Shown here in pieces: positions 1 through 12,600 of a stretch of 64,000 nucleotides of DNA. The DNA lies in the NCBI GenBank assembly GCA_029747585.1, contig JAPEVF010000127.1, positions 1-64,000 of the forward strand, given 5' to 3'. A program made the translations under genes and the position numbers. Below the pieces are notes generated by a model. It was given only the letters and a program-made list of their open reading frames with translations, was not told where the DNA came from and made no database searches. Positions within the stretch are counted from its first letter, which is position 1, and every line of letters starts with the position of its first letter. This stretch comes from Pleurotus djamor (lineage: Eukaryota > Basidiomycota > Agaricomycetes > Agaricales > Pleurotaceae).

Positions 1-746
1 CGCATGCATCTCCCAACGTGACCGCCCACTTTGCTGTGGGGTTATAGGTCTTTCGATGCTTCCTCGCGTCCTAATCATCTATTTACGCGTGTTTCAGGTC
101 GATTCTTCCAAAAATTGAGTAGTAAGAGCGCATACATCACCAGGACTGTGAAGAACGCGTAAAGAGGAAGGGTCAAGTGAGTCGACAGGTCGCCAACGAA
201 ACGGGGATGATTTCCGGTGACAATTCGTCAGGAAGATGGTCAGGAATGCTGTAAAGTGAGAAGTAGATTGAGAAGAGTACAATATATGTATGGCGTCCGC
301 ATACTCGCCTGCGTAAAGAATGACTCGAAACACTGCTCAGCATTGCCTTGCAAGTGCGTTGCCGCAGATACCGCGAGAAAACTTGATCAAACTGCAGTAT
401 AACAACTTTCCGTAGCATTTTCGAGGATCAGTGAGGGTATAAGCGAGTTTTGGAGGCGAAAGAACGCGTTTGGAAACAGGACATGGGGTGTTTTAGAGTA
501 TGAAAAGTTGAGAACAATGGGCGTGAAACGAGGCAATTGCCAAATCTGGATTTCAGCACGTTTTAGTCACGTGGTCGCGTTAAAGGGGTGATCGACTTGT
601 GGTCGATCGTTTCTCAACCGTTCCTCCGCATCTCTACCCACTACTCCCACTACCACATCGACTCATCTCATCTCAAAGCGCTTCAGCTTCTAGCAGCTCC
701 TCTGACCTCATTCTTAACTTGATATAACACTTGACACATCTCAAAC
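1..746. other. intergenic, no gene recognised; promoter of the 747 gene
   Basis: Several short overlapping open frames occur on both strands but none shows a recognisable motif, intron structure or paralogue in the window. The last 180 bases hold the promoter of the gene at 747, including the E-box module at 568-579 and a TACCCACTACTCCCA block near 635-649 that recurs upstream of the gene at 5243. Confidence 0.5.
568..579 (+). promoter_or_regulatory. E-box module CACGTG-GTCGCG
   Basis: CACGTGGTCGCG ends 168 bases before the ATG at 747. The same 12 bases lie upstream of the gene at 5243, and close variants lie upstream of the paralogues at 2790 and 42103. CACGTG is the classic bHLH/bZIP site. 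Binding here is inferred only from conservation and position. Confidence 0.55.
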
Positions 747-1844
747 ATGTCTCAGCAAGATTGTTCCTTCACCATCCAAGAAACCGCCCCGGTGTACCAA
801 GCGTACTACCACAAGGGTAAGCATACTCTATTGTTCTTAGCCAGCACTAGCAGCAGTACTCAGCTTCTATCAGACACCAAGACCGTCAACGGGAACTATG
901 TTCTCCGATCCATGGAAGAAGGTGGCCGTGAGGGTGGAGCGAAGATGGCAAGGCTGCTCGGAATGACTGATGTTTCCTCCGGCCGCGAGGAGAGTAGTCT
1001 CGACAACGATATCAGCGACAGTGACAGTGACGCCAGTGACTACGACAACGAGGCCACCGACGACGCTCACGAATCCGACGAGCTCGATGCCACAACGGCC
1101 TCAAACTCGGAGGCAGTTATCGCCCCCCAAGACGATGCAGTCAGCTCCATCAAAGCACCCGCCGCTCCACTCTATGTACAGCTCCACGAGTCCGAGGACC
1201 TGGTTAAACCAGACTCTGAGACGAAATCGTCCACCGATGAGTCTGGGGAGTCGAGTGGCACTTCCAAGAAGAGGAAGCGGGATACCGTGACCGTGTCTTC
1301 AAAGAGTCCAAAGCCAGAGGAGAAGGAGAAGGCTAGTGACGATGATAAGGGAGAGGAACGACCAACCAAGCCTCTCCCTCGCCGGACGACCAGAATCCCA
1401 AAGAAGAACGCCAGGTATGCGGTGGAGGATACGATCGCATCCACCCCTTCGGTCACGATCACGAAGACCAAGAACACCAAACGTTCCTCCGTTGCCAATA
1501 GTCACAAAGGCATCGCAGCCCCCGCTAAGGCTACTGGTCCCAAGACCACCAAGAAGTCGACCAAAGGGACCTCCAAGAAGGGCCGAAAGTCTACCAGCGG
1601 TGATGCTGGCAATATTGAGAACGTCGAGGACACGGAGGCGCAGGCTACCTCTTGTCCAAAGGGAACCATTCCCAAGAAGATTCTGATCAAGATCCCCGCT
1701 AAAGGAGCCGCCAGTGCCAAAGGAGTGGTCGAAGAGACCGAGCCCGCGTCTGAGGGCGATGATACCGCTTCTCGCACCGAGCAGGTAGCGAAGCCGACCT
1801 CCCGCCGTTACAATACTGGGAAGTCAGCTGCTAAGTCCAAGTAG
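747..1844 (+). CDS. disordered basic/acidic protein, E-box family member 1
   Basis: Two exons, 747-816 and 874-1844, with a 57-nt intron 817-873 (GTAAGC..CAG, phase 1); 346 residues. The intron is in frame without a stop, so the unspliced frame stays open. It is removed because the paralogues have an intron at the same phase-1 position shortly after the start. No folded domain is recognised. The protein has an acidic Asp/Ser/Glu region near the N terminus, then Lys/Ser/Thr-rich sequence. Two short motifs are shared with the paralogues: a KPLPRR block mid-protein and a C-terminal RRYNT segment. Composition suggests a nuclear, DNA- or chromatin-associated disordered protein, which is inference only. 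The 3' flank shares TAGTTAG..TTAG..TGTAGT and GAAATATATACTT blocks with the next gene, indicating tandem duplication that included the UTRs. Confidence 0.75.
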   Translation: MSQQDCSFTIQETAPVYQAYYHKGKHTLLFLASTSSSTQLLSDTKTVNGNYVLRSMEEGGREGGAKMARLLGMTDVSSGREESSLDNDISDSDSDASDYDNEATDDAHESDELDATTASNSEAVIAPQDDAVSSIKAPAAPLYVQLHESEDLVKPDSETKSSTDESGESSGTSKKRKRDTVTVSSKSPKPEEKEKASDDDKGEERPTKPLPRRTTRIPKKNARYAVEDTIASTPSVTITKTKNTKRSSVANSHKGIAAPAKATGPKTTKKSTKGTSKKGRKSTSGDAGNIENVEDTEAQATSCPKGTIPKKILIKIPAKGAASAKGVVEETEPASEGDDTASRTEQVAKPTSRRYNTGKSAAKSK

Positions 1845-2789
1845 CTGCATCAAGCGCGATATCAGTTCAGCTTTTCTGGGTGTTGTACAAACATCGACCT
1901 TGATTGTTGTACCTCTAGCGCATCTTATGTCTGTATCTCTGCACGATGTATCTGTTTTCTTTCTCTGTTGTTTTTCCCATAATTCTCCTATCATGTAGTT
2001 AGTTTAGCTAGTGTTAGTGTAGTGCATCCGTAGTGTAGTTATCCGTACTGAAATATATACTTGTTTGCTTTGATGAAGTCCATCGTTTGCGGCTTATGAT
2101 TGCTCCATGTATGGCTTCCCTCTCCGCGTGTTGCGAGTTTGCGAGCGACACGCGAAAGACGAAGTACTTCTGAGGGTATCAAGCTCGTGCCCAGAGACCT
2201 TAATGTCTTGTCTTCTCCTTTCCTTTCAGGTTGCGTCGGGGAAAGTTGGATGAAAGGGATTTTGATAGACGCGCGTCCCTCGAAGGGTCGTCTGGGGGCT
2301 AGATTCGGGCAGGATCTTTGACGTAAAGAGATTGAAGGAGGAAGTAAATGATCGGTTCGCGGTGATACAAGCTTCCGGAGTAGTAGACGTCGAGGCTACA
2401 GAGTTTTCCTTCAAGTTCAAGTCAGAATCAATACGTCGTACACAGGAATTACGGATTTCAGCCCAAGTTCAGCTCTGCAGGATGCGGGGGCATACGCTCA
2501 GTAAAACACAGCAAAATGTTTGAATATTCAGAACTCTTAGAATATCTGAGAATGGCATAGGAGGAGCCAATGCACGTTGAATGCACGACGTTGGGTATTT
2601 TTCAATTAGGGGTACTCCTCACGTGAGTCGCGACTTGTTCCCAGTGGCTCACCGTTCAACTACATGTTCGGTGCAAGTGTTCTTTCGACCACACATCTTT
2701 TAACCACTTCCACCACCACATCCAGTTGGTCGTCACGACCAACAGTTCTTTGCAATCCATCTTCTACTACTATTCCAAAGGCCGCGAAT
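1845..2789. other. intergenic: 3' UTR of 747 gene and promoter of 2790 gene
   Basis: No convincing gene. Short open frames (for example 2100-2321) lack motifs. The first 250 bases look like the 3' UTR shared with the paralogue; the last 170 hold the E-box module. Confidence 0.5.
2620..2632 (+). promoter_or_regulatory. E-box module variant CACGTGAGTCGCG
   Basis: CACGTG followed by AGTCGCG ends about 158 bases before the ATG at 2790. It differs by one inserted base from the module of the two neighbouring paralogues. Confidence 0.5.
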
Positions 2790-4183
2790 ATGTCTAGCAA
2801 GTCTTCTTCCAATGCGATCGAACATCTTGGTACGTGTGGTTAAGTTGTTCGTTAGACATTGAGCATGGAGTTGACGAGTTATGTGACATACCTTCTGCAG
2901 GAGAGAGCAGTCCCGCGACTCATAGCCCGCCCCTCACCCATTCAAGCAAGAAAGCAAGGACGGAGGGGATGAACGACGTGACGGAGAACAGGGACGATAC
3001 CTACTACGATAGCGACGAAGACGCTACCGTCAGCGACGACGATCAAGAAGTCATCTCCATGACCAATCCAGCAGATCAAGTCGAACCTACGGGACCAACG
3101 CACATTTCCCTTGCGACTCTGCACGCAGCCACCGTAATCGTCGAATCCATGGATTCGCTCGGTTCGTCCGCGGCGACGCCTGGTGTGGTGACCGAAGAGG
3201 AGCGCAAAGTCGCGGAGTTCCTTGTGCAGCTCAAGGAGGCTGACGAGGTCGCGTTTCTGAGCAAGCTGCCACCGACTTTGGCTAAGTCAACCGAGGCGAA
3301 GTCGAAGAAAAAGCCGGCGAAGAGTGGGGGCAAGGTGACCAATGGCACCTCTTCGAAGAGGAAGAGAGCCAACCCGGTCGCTGATAAGGGCAAGGAGAAG
3401 GCGGAAGAAGTCGTCAAGACAAGCAAGACAGTGAGGAAGATTCTGCCCATCCCTGATAGGGTGTTGCGTGCGCGAGAGAAGAAAGACGCGGTCCCCGCCA
3501 ACTCAGCTGAAAAGGATCCAGCGTCGAAGCCCGCCGCCTCTACTCAGCCGAAGACGAAGACCGCTACGAAGGTCGTTGTTAAAGCGCCAGTCGTCGTGAC
3601 CAAGAAAGCTCCCAAGTCCACGAAACGCGTAGCTGCCGACAAGGCTAGCAAACGGAAGGGCACTAAGGCGGTTGCTAAAGCGCACGTTAAGGTCGCCAAC
3701 GAGGTAGCTCGCCCAGCCAAGGCACCCAAGGCGAAGAAGTCGAAGAAAGCTGACGTACCTCTGGCCTCAGAGGCCACAGAGGTAGCCAAACCATCGGCTA
3801 CTGCCAAGAAGGCAAAGGTACCGACCAAACCTTTGACGAAAGCACGCACTCCCACTGTCAAAACTTCGAAGGCGACTACTTCTGCCACGGCTGCGAAGGG
3901 AAAGAAAGCGAAGACTGCTGCTGTAGCTCAGACTAGCGAGGATATCGAGCTTGAGAAAGCGACCAGTCCCCCGAAGAAAGCAGAATCTAGCAAACGGTCG
4001 ACAAAGGGACCCAAGAAGTCGGCTCAGCTCGAGGAAATCGAGAACGCCGTCCCATCCGCCACAGAGACCCCCGCCATCGAAAAGGCCGTTTCCAAGCAAA
4101 AGGAAGCCGTCACGCAGATTACCAAGGCTACTTCAAGTCGGTACAACACCAGATTGGCCGAGAGGCTAGCAAAGGAAGCGTAA
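2790..4183 (+). CDS. Lys/Ala-rich disordered protein, E-box family member 2
   Basis: Exons 2790-2829 and 2901-4183, intron 2830-2900 (GTACGT..CTGCAG, phase 1); 440 residues. The start was chosen in the short first exon because the paralogues also have a short first exon ending in phase 1, and because the in-frame ATG at 2834 lies inside the intron. After an acidic Asp-rich N-terminal part, most of the protein is Lys/Ala/Pro/Ser/Thr repeats of the kind seen in histone H1-like or chromatin-tethering proteins. It ends in SSRYNTR, the family C-terminal motif, and has ILPIPDR in place of the KPLPRR block of its relatives. No enzyme motif is seen. A nuclear role is likely by composition only. Confidence 0.78.
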
Positions 4184-5242
4184 TACACCAGTATGCACTG
4201 GTACTTCGCCGACATCTTCTCCCTGTGTTCGAGACCCGTTTTTTGTTTTTGCTTTTGCTTCATCTTCATGGTATTCATATGATATAATCATCACTTTATG
4301 CATATTCACATTTCTGTGTCGCGTAGTTAGCTTAGTGTAGTCTGCCTGTAGTGAGAACTTAGTTTATACTAGTCGTACGATCTTATGACGATCTCCGGAA
4401 ATATATACTTACAATGTCGTTCAATACTATCTCCGCCCGGCTTTAACGGCGTGGATTTTCTGTTTTCTGAGCTTTGAAGCGCGATGGAGAAGTGGTGTAA
4501 GGGCGTGAGTCGTACTATCGTGTCAATACGACTTCAAAGGGTTCCGTATCGGGATCAAAGAAAAAATTAGACGCGCGGACCGGCGCTCTGAATTTACTTC
4601 CAGCTTCGAACTAGGGGTCCCGGCGTGCGACTGAATATGTGAAGTGAAAAAGTTCTACCAAGCAGATCTATGTACAAAGTGTATAATAAGCCAGAAACAA
4701 CCCTTGGTCTCGTTATGCCTACAGCTTAGGAATCCAAAGCGCAATCCTCGAACGGATTCATCAACAAGGCGAGAAGAGGAAGTCGGAGAGGCAGAGTACA
4801 TAGCTAGTGTAGAGTGAGGGAGCGGCTCGCATTATTAGTCACATTCCTCAAACACCATCGACATCGATTACACTTGAAGATGTTGCGTCTCCTGCAAGTT
4901 TCCTAGGAGCTCATTCCTCTCGACTTCGGGCGGGCCGTAACTTCGTCGTCCTCTTTCTTATCTATGTGCTGTAAGCAGCGTCATTTGACTATGAATGCGA
5001 GACATTCAGGAGTCCGATAGCCTCGGACCGATAACGCGTGTTGCGCAGCACAGCAAGTGAAACGAACGGAGGTGTTGAGTCACGTGGTCGCGAGGAAAGG
5101 GGCGATGTCTGAAAGGCCCTGTGTTTGTCTTCATCCCACATCTTTACCCACTACTCCCAGCAACCAAATTCCTCGGCATATTCAAATCAAATACTTCTAT
5201 CACTTTCCTGCAAGCACTCTATCCGTCAGGTGGATGTCCAAG
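4184..5242. other. intergenic between the second and third family members
   Basis: No gene recognised. The 5' part is the 3' UTR of the upstream gene. The E-box module sits at 5081-5092 and a TACCCACTACTCCCA block near 5145-5159 matches the promoter of the 747 gene. Confidence 0.5.
5081..5092 (+). promoter_or_regulatory. E-box module CACGTG-GTCGCG
   Basis: Identical 12 bases to those at 568-579, ending about 151 bases before the ATG at 5243. Confidence 0.55.
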
Positions 5243-6175
5243 ATGTCTGCTCAGCAGGGTAAGTCTTTGAATGTCAAATGGGTGTCGTCAGATAGAGGAA
5301 CGATGCTGAATGTTTCCTGGCTGGGTACAGATGTATACGGCGAAAGACATGAGTATTGGAGGAATGCCATAATCGCGATGAGACGAAGGGGACCTAAGCC
5401 ATATCTCCCAGAGGAAGACACCTCTGGGGACGCGGACGATGAGCGAGAAGAATATGGCAACTGCAACGGTGGCCACATTGCCACTAGCACGAACAGCCAT
5501 GTCACGTACATCAGCCGCGATGCTGACCAGTCCGACAATGATTCCACCGAACCCCCGGTTGGAGGTGGCACCTTCTCATTTAGCGGAGGATTGAAACTCG
5601 TCCTCCCTAGTGCCGCAACCGAGGGGTGTATCCAGGGCGCTGAAGACCTTGTCCACTTCCATGAGTGCGTGCATGCGGCCGCCTCTGCGAAGGGGTTGTT
5701 CAAGCCTTGCGAGGCGCAGTCGACCAAGAACGCCCTCGGGCAGTTCAGTGGCGAAGACAACAAGGAGAATGGACTCCTTATGGCACCGCAGGACAAGACC
5801 ACGAACAAGGAGACTGTGTACAGTGGCGAGAAGGCGGAGAGAAAGATGATTCCCCTTCCCCGAAGAGCCCTGTCGCGAATCAGTAACACGGTCCACAGGA
5901 TCGAGACGGCCAGTAACTCTGCGTCCGCCAGCCCAAAGAAGTCCGAAGTGCTCGATACGTGGAACGACGAAGTCCGTGCGCAGCACACCACCAATATTCC
6001 AGGGGTGTTCAAGCTAGTGGACCTCTTCATGCAAGAATCGGAAGAGTCGTCCACCAGTGAAGAGTCTGACCACGCTCCCGATGCAGATGTCGAGACGACT
6101 TTTCGAGTACCAGAGAGGTTTACATGGCTCTCGTCTCCCACCCATTCAGGACCCAATCGCAATTCGATTCAGTAG
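5243..6175 (+). CDS. hypothetical protein, E-box family member 3
   Basis: Exons 5243-5258 and 5331-6175, intron 5259-5330 (GTAAGT..TACAG, phase 1); 286 residues. An in-frame ATG at 5234 would add three residues. The MSAQQD start resembles MSQQD of the 747 protein, and the intron phase is the same. The protein is Ser/Glu/Asp-rich with an IPLPRR block around the middle, matching the family KPLPRR motif, but it lacks the C-terminal RYNT motif. No fold recognised. The promoter is a near duplicate of that of the 747 gene. It converges on the minus-strand gene that ends at 6669. Confidence 0.72.
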   Translation: MSAQQGKSLNVKWVSSDRGTMLNVSWLGTDVYGERHEYWRNAIIAMRRRGPKPYLPEEDTSGDADDEREEYGNCNGGHIATSTNSHVTYISRDADQSDNDSTEPPVGGGTFSFSGGLKLVLPSAATEGCIQGAEDLVHFHECVHAAASAKGLFKPCEAQSTKNALGQFSGEDNKENGLLMAPQDKTTNKETVYSGEKAERKMIPLPRRALSRISNTVHRIETASNSASASPKKSEVLDTWNDEVRAQHTTNIPGVFKLVDLFMQESEESSTSEESDHAPDADVETTFRVPERFTWLSSPTHSGPNRNSIQ

Positions 6176-6668
6176 AACTCCAGAGATGTGGTTGTCATCG
6201 GCGTTGAATATGGAGGATGCGAGGAGTATGCTCCACGCATTCAGGAGCCTTTTCTTCGGCGTCGTGGTTTCTGATCCGGGTTCCTTTGGCATTTTATTTC
6301 CTTGTTTCTAAGCATCATGATCATCTCCATCTATGTAGCAGGTAGTCAGCTTTCATGTAGTTGTGTTATGACTCTCACGATATCTGAAGATTGTTGTATT
6401 TCCATTGTGTTTTCTTGCCGAAGCCGAATTTAGAGGAAACTTGATGGACTTTGACATGGTGACCTGAGAACTAGCGAGTAGAGAGGATGTGATGGTAGAT
6501 TGGGTGCTACGAAATGTCAAGGATAGGTAAAAATGTGCAATATAAGGATAACTAAAGATGAACGCAACGGAAAAAGATACCCCAGTGTCCAAGAAAAAAA
6601 TCTAGAAAATGACTGAGAGAAGACATTATGCGGATAAGGAAAGGGCAAACGGATGACTACTAGGTGTG
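6176..6668. other. convergent intergenic region
   Basis: Holds the 3' UTRs of the plus-strand gene ending at 6175 and the minus-strand gene ending at 6669. Nothing else seen. Confidence 0.5.
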
Positions 6669-9600
6669 TCAATGAGCGTCTCCATTGACAGCGACGGCAC
6701 GTCGTTTCCGGGGAGGCAACGACATATCGTCATTTCTTCCGTCCTCATCTTCGTCTTCTTCACCATCTTCATCTTCATCGACCTCAGCGCGAGGTCGCTT
6801 TCGCCACTGCAGCGAAGCCTCTTCACGATGGTACTCTTCACCACCGTCATTACCATTGACTGCTCGCCCCTTCCCTTTCAACCCCCTCTTCAACCTCCTC
6901 AACTCTAACCTCAGCTCATCCTCCCTCTCTTCGATCTCCCTGACAACTTCCTCGTCGTCCTCGTCGTCATCATCATATTCCCGCATCAATTCTCTCTCCA
7001 ACTTCTTCATCTTCATCTCCACTTTCCTATACTCCACTTCCTCAGCTAGCTCTTGCAAACGAAGATGTCGCTCGCGGCGGCGGATTCTCTCCCTTTCACG
7101 TTCCCTTTCTTGTTCTCGTAGCATCGCCCTCTCGTGTTCACGTCGCGAACGCGCGTTGTTGGAGGTTGCGATGCGTGATAATGACGATGAAGGTCGGAAG
7201 GTACTGCCTGATCCGGAGAAGGCGGATGTAGAAGGTAACGCAGAGAGACTTCTGCCCTTACCCTTGAGCGTCCCGATGCCATTGGTCCCGAAAACAAAGG
7301 TAGACTGGTTGGCACTACCATCACCACTACTGGTCCCGTTTGCTGACCCCGGGTGTAGCAGGTTCTTTTCCAATGAATCTTGATACGAATGTGCAAGTGA
7401 CCCAGCAGCATTGAACAAAAACGATTCGCGTTCCCAGCAGACATGATACATCGTTTCAAGTCTTTTGCGTAGCGTCTCTGATATATCTGTTGTGGTGGTG
7501 GTCGTTGTGGTGGTTAGAGGCGGGTCAAGATGAGAAGCGGAGGTAGAGGGTTTCGTAGCACTGGAGCTAGCACTAGGCCCAGCTTGGTTCTGGTTTTGCA
7601 AAGAGCCCAAGGGAGGCGTAGTTGACGAACTCGCAGCAGGAGCGGCAACGGGGGTCGCGGAAGGGGCAGGGCACGTAGGCGAAGCAATCGCGATACATTG
7701 CTGAACAAGACTGGCCATTGTTGACCAGCTTCCAATTTGGGAGAGTAGCATCGAAGCAAGCGCATCCGGACTCTTCGTTGCACGATCTGGAAAGGAGAGA
7801 AATAAGGATGAAACTGCATAGTACGAAAAATAGAAAGGGTACGTACCGAGTAGTATTACAGGATTTGAGGCTGTCGTGGACGTCGTCGCCTTGATGGGTT
7901 TTTGAGGCTGCGTTGAGGTCGAAGCAATCGCATTCCGTCCCTGTTGAGCCTGGGCTTGCGTTTGATTTTTCGCCCCAGCATCCTGTACGACCCCTCTGAA
8001 CGCCTTGACCTGTTTCCTGAACTCTTCGCCTTTCGCGTTCAAATCATCTGCGACCTTCTTCAACCCCTCCCTCTCCTTCTTCAGCATCGCCTTCTCTTCC
8101 TCAAGCAACTGGCGTTCTTTGTCAAGCGCTTCTTGTTGCTTAGCGATAAGGGCAGCTTGAGTGGCTAGAATAGAGGTCGCGGGCGCGGATGTAGGGACTG
8201 CCGGGGTGGGAGTGGGAGCAGGAGCCACGGTTGTACTTGATGTATTTTCGGCGCTTCGGGTAGCATCCGGCTCTTGCGCCTTCTTCTCTCTCAGTTCCGT
8301 CAGCTCTCTTTCCTTCAGCTCTTCCAAATCCTTCAGCTCTCTCTCCTTTGCCTCCTCCAACTCTTCCAACTCCCGCTCCTTCAACTCCATCAACTCCGTC
8401 AACTCCCTCGCCTTCGACTCTTCTAGGTCCTTCAGCTCTCTCTGCAAATCCTCCACAAGGCTCTCCTTCTCCTCGACGTACCCCATATACTCCTCCCTCA
8501 GCTCGACAATTTGCCTCTCCAGGATGGCTCCCATCTCCACTTCCTGCTCCAACTTTCCCTCACCCTCTTCTTCCCTCTCTCTGCCTTCGCCAACCTGCTT
8601 CTCTAACCGCTCGACATCAGTTTGGATCGTTTCGCATCGAGCAGTGAGTTGAGTGATTTCGTCTGTCAGCGTTTGGACACGAGCTTCCAGGGCGTCGTTT
8701 GCGGCGTGGAGTGTTTCATTGACACCTCCGACTCTGTCCACCTCGTCACTCAGGGCCTTGACCTCCTCCTCCTTCGACTTCAACCTCTGCATGACGTCGT
8801 CCTTCTCCCGTTCCCAACCTTCCTTATCCTTCTTGATCCTTGAATTTTCCTCATTGACCAGGCCGATCCGCTCTCTTAACTTCCCGTTATCCTTCTTCAA
8901 CACGCCAACGACACCACGAAGTTTCGTGTTGTCTTCCTGTAGCGCCGTGTTGACGGAGAGAAGTTCTTGGTGGTGGAGGTGAAGATCATCGTAGGAGTAG
9001 CGGTTAAAGTGGGTGTTGTTGGTAGGTGTGGGAACGGTGATGCCGGCAGCCGTAGAAGTAGAGGTCACATGTGAGGTGCTGGATGTCGTCGGTGATGGTT
9101 GGTTATGCAATGAAAGAGACGTGGCTCCCGTAGACGAGGAAGATGAGTGCGAACGAGCGACATCCAAGCTACCACCAGTCGGTAGGGTAATCTCTGCATG
9201 GTCCAAGTCCATAACAGAGCGCACAAGCTCGTCGAGCACCGATGGCGTTGGCGTTGGCGTCGGGGTTGGGACGTTACTTGTCTCATCACCATGGCCATTA
9301 TCTGCTCCAGCTTCCGAATCATGAGAGTGTCTTATAGCCCCGAGAGTTTGCAATATGGGAACATCAAGACTGTCGAGAGCCTTAGCGCTGACACCGTCCT
9401 CAAATCCTGCAAACGAATTCTCCAACTCCATAGCAGCTTCGTTCATATGCTCATGGTTCGCAGTACCATCAGGGATGGAAATCCCATCTTCATCGTCATC
9501 TCCCTCCATCGCATTATCGTCAACACCGCCTCCACCTTCAATAACATCAGCATCACCCAATGCAAGGAGGGGTGATGGGCCGCCAGACCGTGGTAGAGGT

Positions 9601-12600
9601 TCAGACCGAGGCTTAGGCGTGTTTTCACGGGAGGAAGAGATATCCATAGGTGAGGAAGGAATTTCTCCTTCCTCCCTTTCTTCTTCATCTCTTGCTCTTG
9701 CCTTTGCCTTTGCTTTCGCCGCCNTTTTCCTTTTCCCTTTCCCCTTGTGTGACCTCGCCTTCTTCTCTTTCATCGCGCCCATCTACACGTCCCATAGAGG
9801 CTCCGTTGGTGGTAACAGGAGGGGTGGTAATCGTACTCGTGCTCAAGGGAGCGGCAGGGTTAGTGACAACGAGATCCGTGGGGTTAACGGTGGTACTTGA
9901 TGCGGATGTAGATGCAGACGTAGAGGGAGCAACTGGGCTAGGTGCCGTAGGACCAGACGCAGAAGTGGAAACACTAGGTTTGTTAGGATCATTAAGAAGG
10001 GGGTGAATGTTGGGTTTGGGTAGGAGCGTGCTTGATGGTGTCGGCGGCGAGGGAGCAGGCTTATGGGCGGACGGGCGTGGTATTGGAATGCGCAGGGGTA
10101 TGGACATGCCGTTACCTGCTGTCGTAGGGAATAGCGGAGGAGGGGCATGAGGATGTCGAGGTGGCGTTGGAGGAGGTGGCGCTTGTGTCGGAAGTGGTGT
10201 TGGTATTGGTGTAGGTGTAGATTGTGAGGGTGGAGGGGCACTCCCCTGCGAAGGGATGGGAGAAGATCGCGGCGGTGGGGTTGGAGGGGTAGGGATGGAT
10301 AACAGGTTGGACGTCGACGTCGGTGGTTGTATTGGCGTGGGAGGTATGTGCGGTGGCGGAGGATTCATACCACCATGAGCATTAGAATCATCTACATGAA
10401 TGGAAAAGTTCGCGTTGAACAGGACAGTATGATGAGTATATCAAGCAAACACCGTCTGAACGGGTGACGAACCTCTGGAATTTGGGTTTGCTTGGGGTAA
10501 AGGCGCGTATGGGAACCAACCTACCCCCATTCCTGGGTACACACCACGACCAGAGCCAACGCCAGGACCACCGTGATGATTCGGAGCAGGGGGGTATCCA
10601 TACGGATAGGCGGGATACACGCCTGAGTATGGATTCACCAGCTGTATCGAGTCTGACGACGAGGCGTTCGTACTAGCACCTGGCGTCGCCGAAGCTTTGG
10701 CTGTGGCTGGCGCAGCAGAAGAGCCAATAGCCTTCGCAGGTGCTGGCGTAGGTGTCCTAGAAGAAGATGCAGCGCTATAACTTCCAGGACGATGTTTAAG
10801 GGGAACTTTTGCTCCTACTCGTGCTCCAGGACCTGCGGTCGTTGATGAAGGCGATGGTGTACTTTTGGGTATACTCACAGTGACAGACACCGGAGTAGCA
10901 CCCGACTTCGATGTTGAGAGAGGGGGCAGGTCATTGAGAGCTGGGTACGTAGGTAGACCTCGTGGATTCCTTCTCTGCCAAGACGGTTCAGCTGTCGTCG
11001 GTGGATTCGTCTTGGGTGCAGTTGTTGATGTCGTGGATGATGTCGCTGTGGGCGCGCGTACGGGAGATTTCGGGGGTAACGGTGGGGGTCTGGAGGAAGG
11101 TGGTGGCGGAGGTGGTGGTTCGACGGTTGGTTGCGGTGGTAGATGTGGACGAGTAGAAGAAGATGGACGAGGTTGATCACGAGAAGGGGCTGTGGTCCGC
11201 GGTAGTGGAACCTGATGCGCTCCTGATATTCCGTTATGCAGGCTCAGGACTGAGCGATCCGCCCTGGGTGGATTGGCGTTGGGTTGACTTGGTGTTGGTC
11301 GTGATTCGGATGGGGGTGGAGGAGCAGGAGCTTGTGACGCTCCAGAAGCACCATTGGATGGCGCAGGTTTAGGTTTCCTAGGATCGACAACCGAAGATGT
11401 AGCCGACGTTGACGCTGAAGAAGACCTCTGCGCAAAGCTAGAAGCGGATGGTCTTGGGGGTAAAAGTTTGACTCGTTTGGGAGAGGATTTTGAGGCTGCA
11501 TCTGGTGGCTCTGACTGAGGTTCTGGTTCTGGCTCTGGCTCTGGATCCGGTTCTGTGGTGCTCGCGCCAGTACTCATACTCCTCTCCTTCCCCTTCTCTT
11601 TGAGCAGCTTCTTCCATCCCCTCTTCGGCAATTCCAAAACCTCGCCACCACCATCCGCCATCCTCATCAGCGCCCTACGCGACAGCGATGCTGCAGCATC
11701 CGGCGCAGCGCTCCAATATGTCCCATTCAGCCCTGCTTTCCTCTTCGAAGACGATGACGACGAATCAGAATCAGAGTCGGATGAGGAGGTGTATTCGACG
11801 ACTCGTTTCTGGCGTGGCTTTCTGGCGGGAGTGGTCGTTTGGGTTTTGGGACCAGTACCACCGTCGCGAGCCTTGCCCTTGCCCTTGGTCGGAGACGTAC
11901 TCTTCTGGCCGCTTCGACTTGATTCTGGTTCTTCTACTTCCTCTTCATCGTCCACTCCTTCCGCGTCCTCATCCCCATCCTCGTCGTCGTCNTCATCATC
12001 ATCATCATCATCATGTCGTCGTCAGAAGATTGTCGACGACGACGAGAGGANCATTCTGCTGGACATAACCTTCAAATCCCTTGGACCCCTCCACGCCACC
12101 AGCGGCCTCTTCTTCTCCGTAGTCTTTGCGCCGGCTCTACCTTCTCCCTGTCGGGAACTTCTACGTCGATTGCCCATATTCCTAGGCTTCCGGCCCAAGC
12201 TCGACTTCCCTCCCCTCAAATTCGCCACCCCACCCTGCTTCCACTCCTTCAACCACCCATCATATGTCCCGCTTGAGATCCCAAAGTCCCGCATGATCAT
12301 ACCTTTGCGGAATGCGACGACGAGCGAGCAGGCACGTTTTGCGGAGCGGCAGTCATTGCAATACCATGAAGTATCGTCAAACACGCATGCAGAAAGACCA
12401 TTGCGCATGCAACCTTGGCAGAGCTGGTGAAGAAAGGTTCGATGTAAGAAAAGTGGGACGAGATAAAGAATAGTGAGGTGGCTCGACAAGGAAAAAGGCA
12501 GAGTGCGAGTAGGGATAGAAACAGATTCAGATAGAGCACGTACATGATGCCGATGTTCCTCTCTCCACAGCTTGAATTCCGGAAGCGAATATAACCACTT

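Noticed and set aside
6685..7383. Long plus-strand open frame, Ser-rich, 232 codons
   Set aside because: It is the antisense of the acidic/basic C terminus of the minus-strand coiled-coil gene; Ser/Leu-rich composition is what antisense of Glu/Arg/Lys codons gives.
8161..9324. Several plus-strand open frames of 70-160 codons
   Set aside because: Antisense shadows of the coiled-coil region of the same minus-strand gene.
10441..11955. Treating the 504-codon minus-strand frame as a separate gene
   Set aside because: Both ends are explained: the upstream break by N-associated indels in an Asp-codon run, the downstream stop by a phase-1 intron, and paralogues are single genes.
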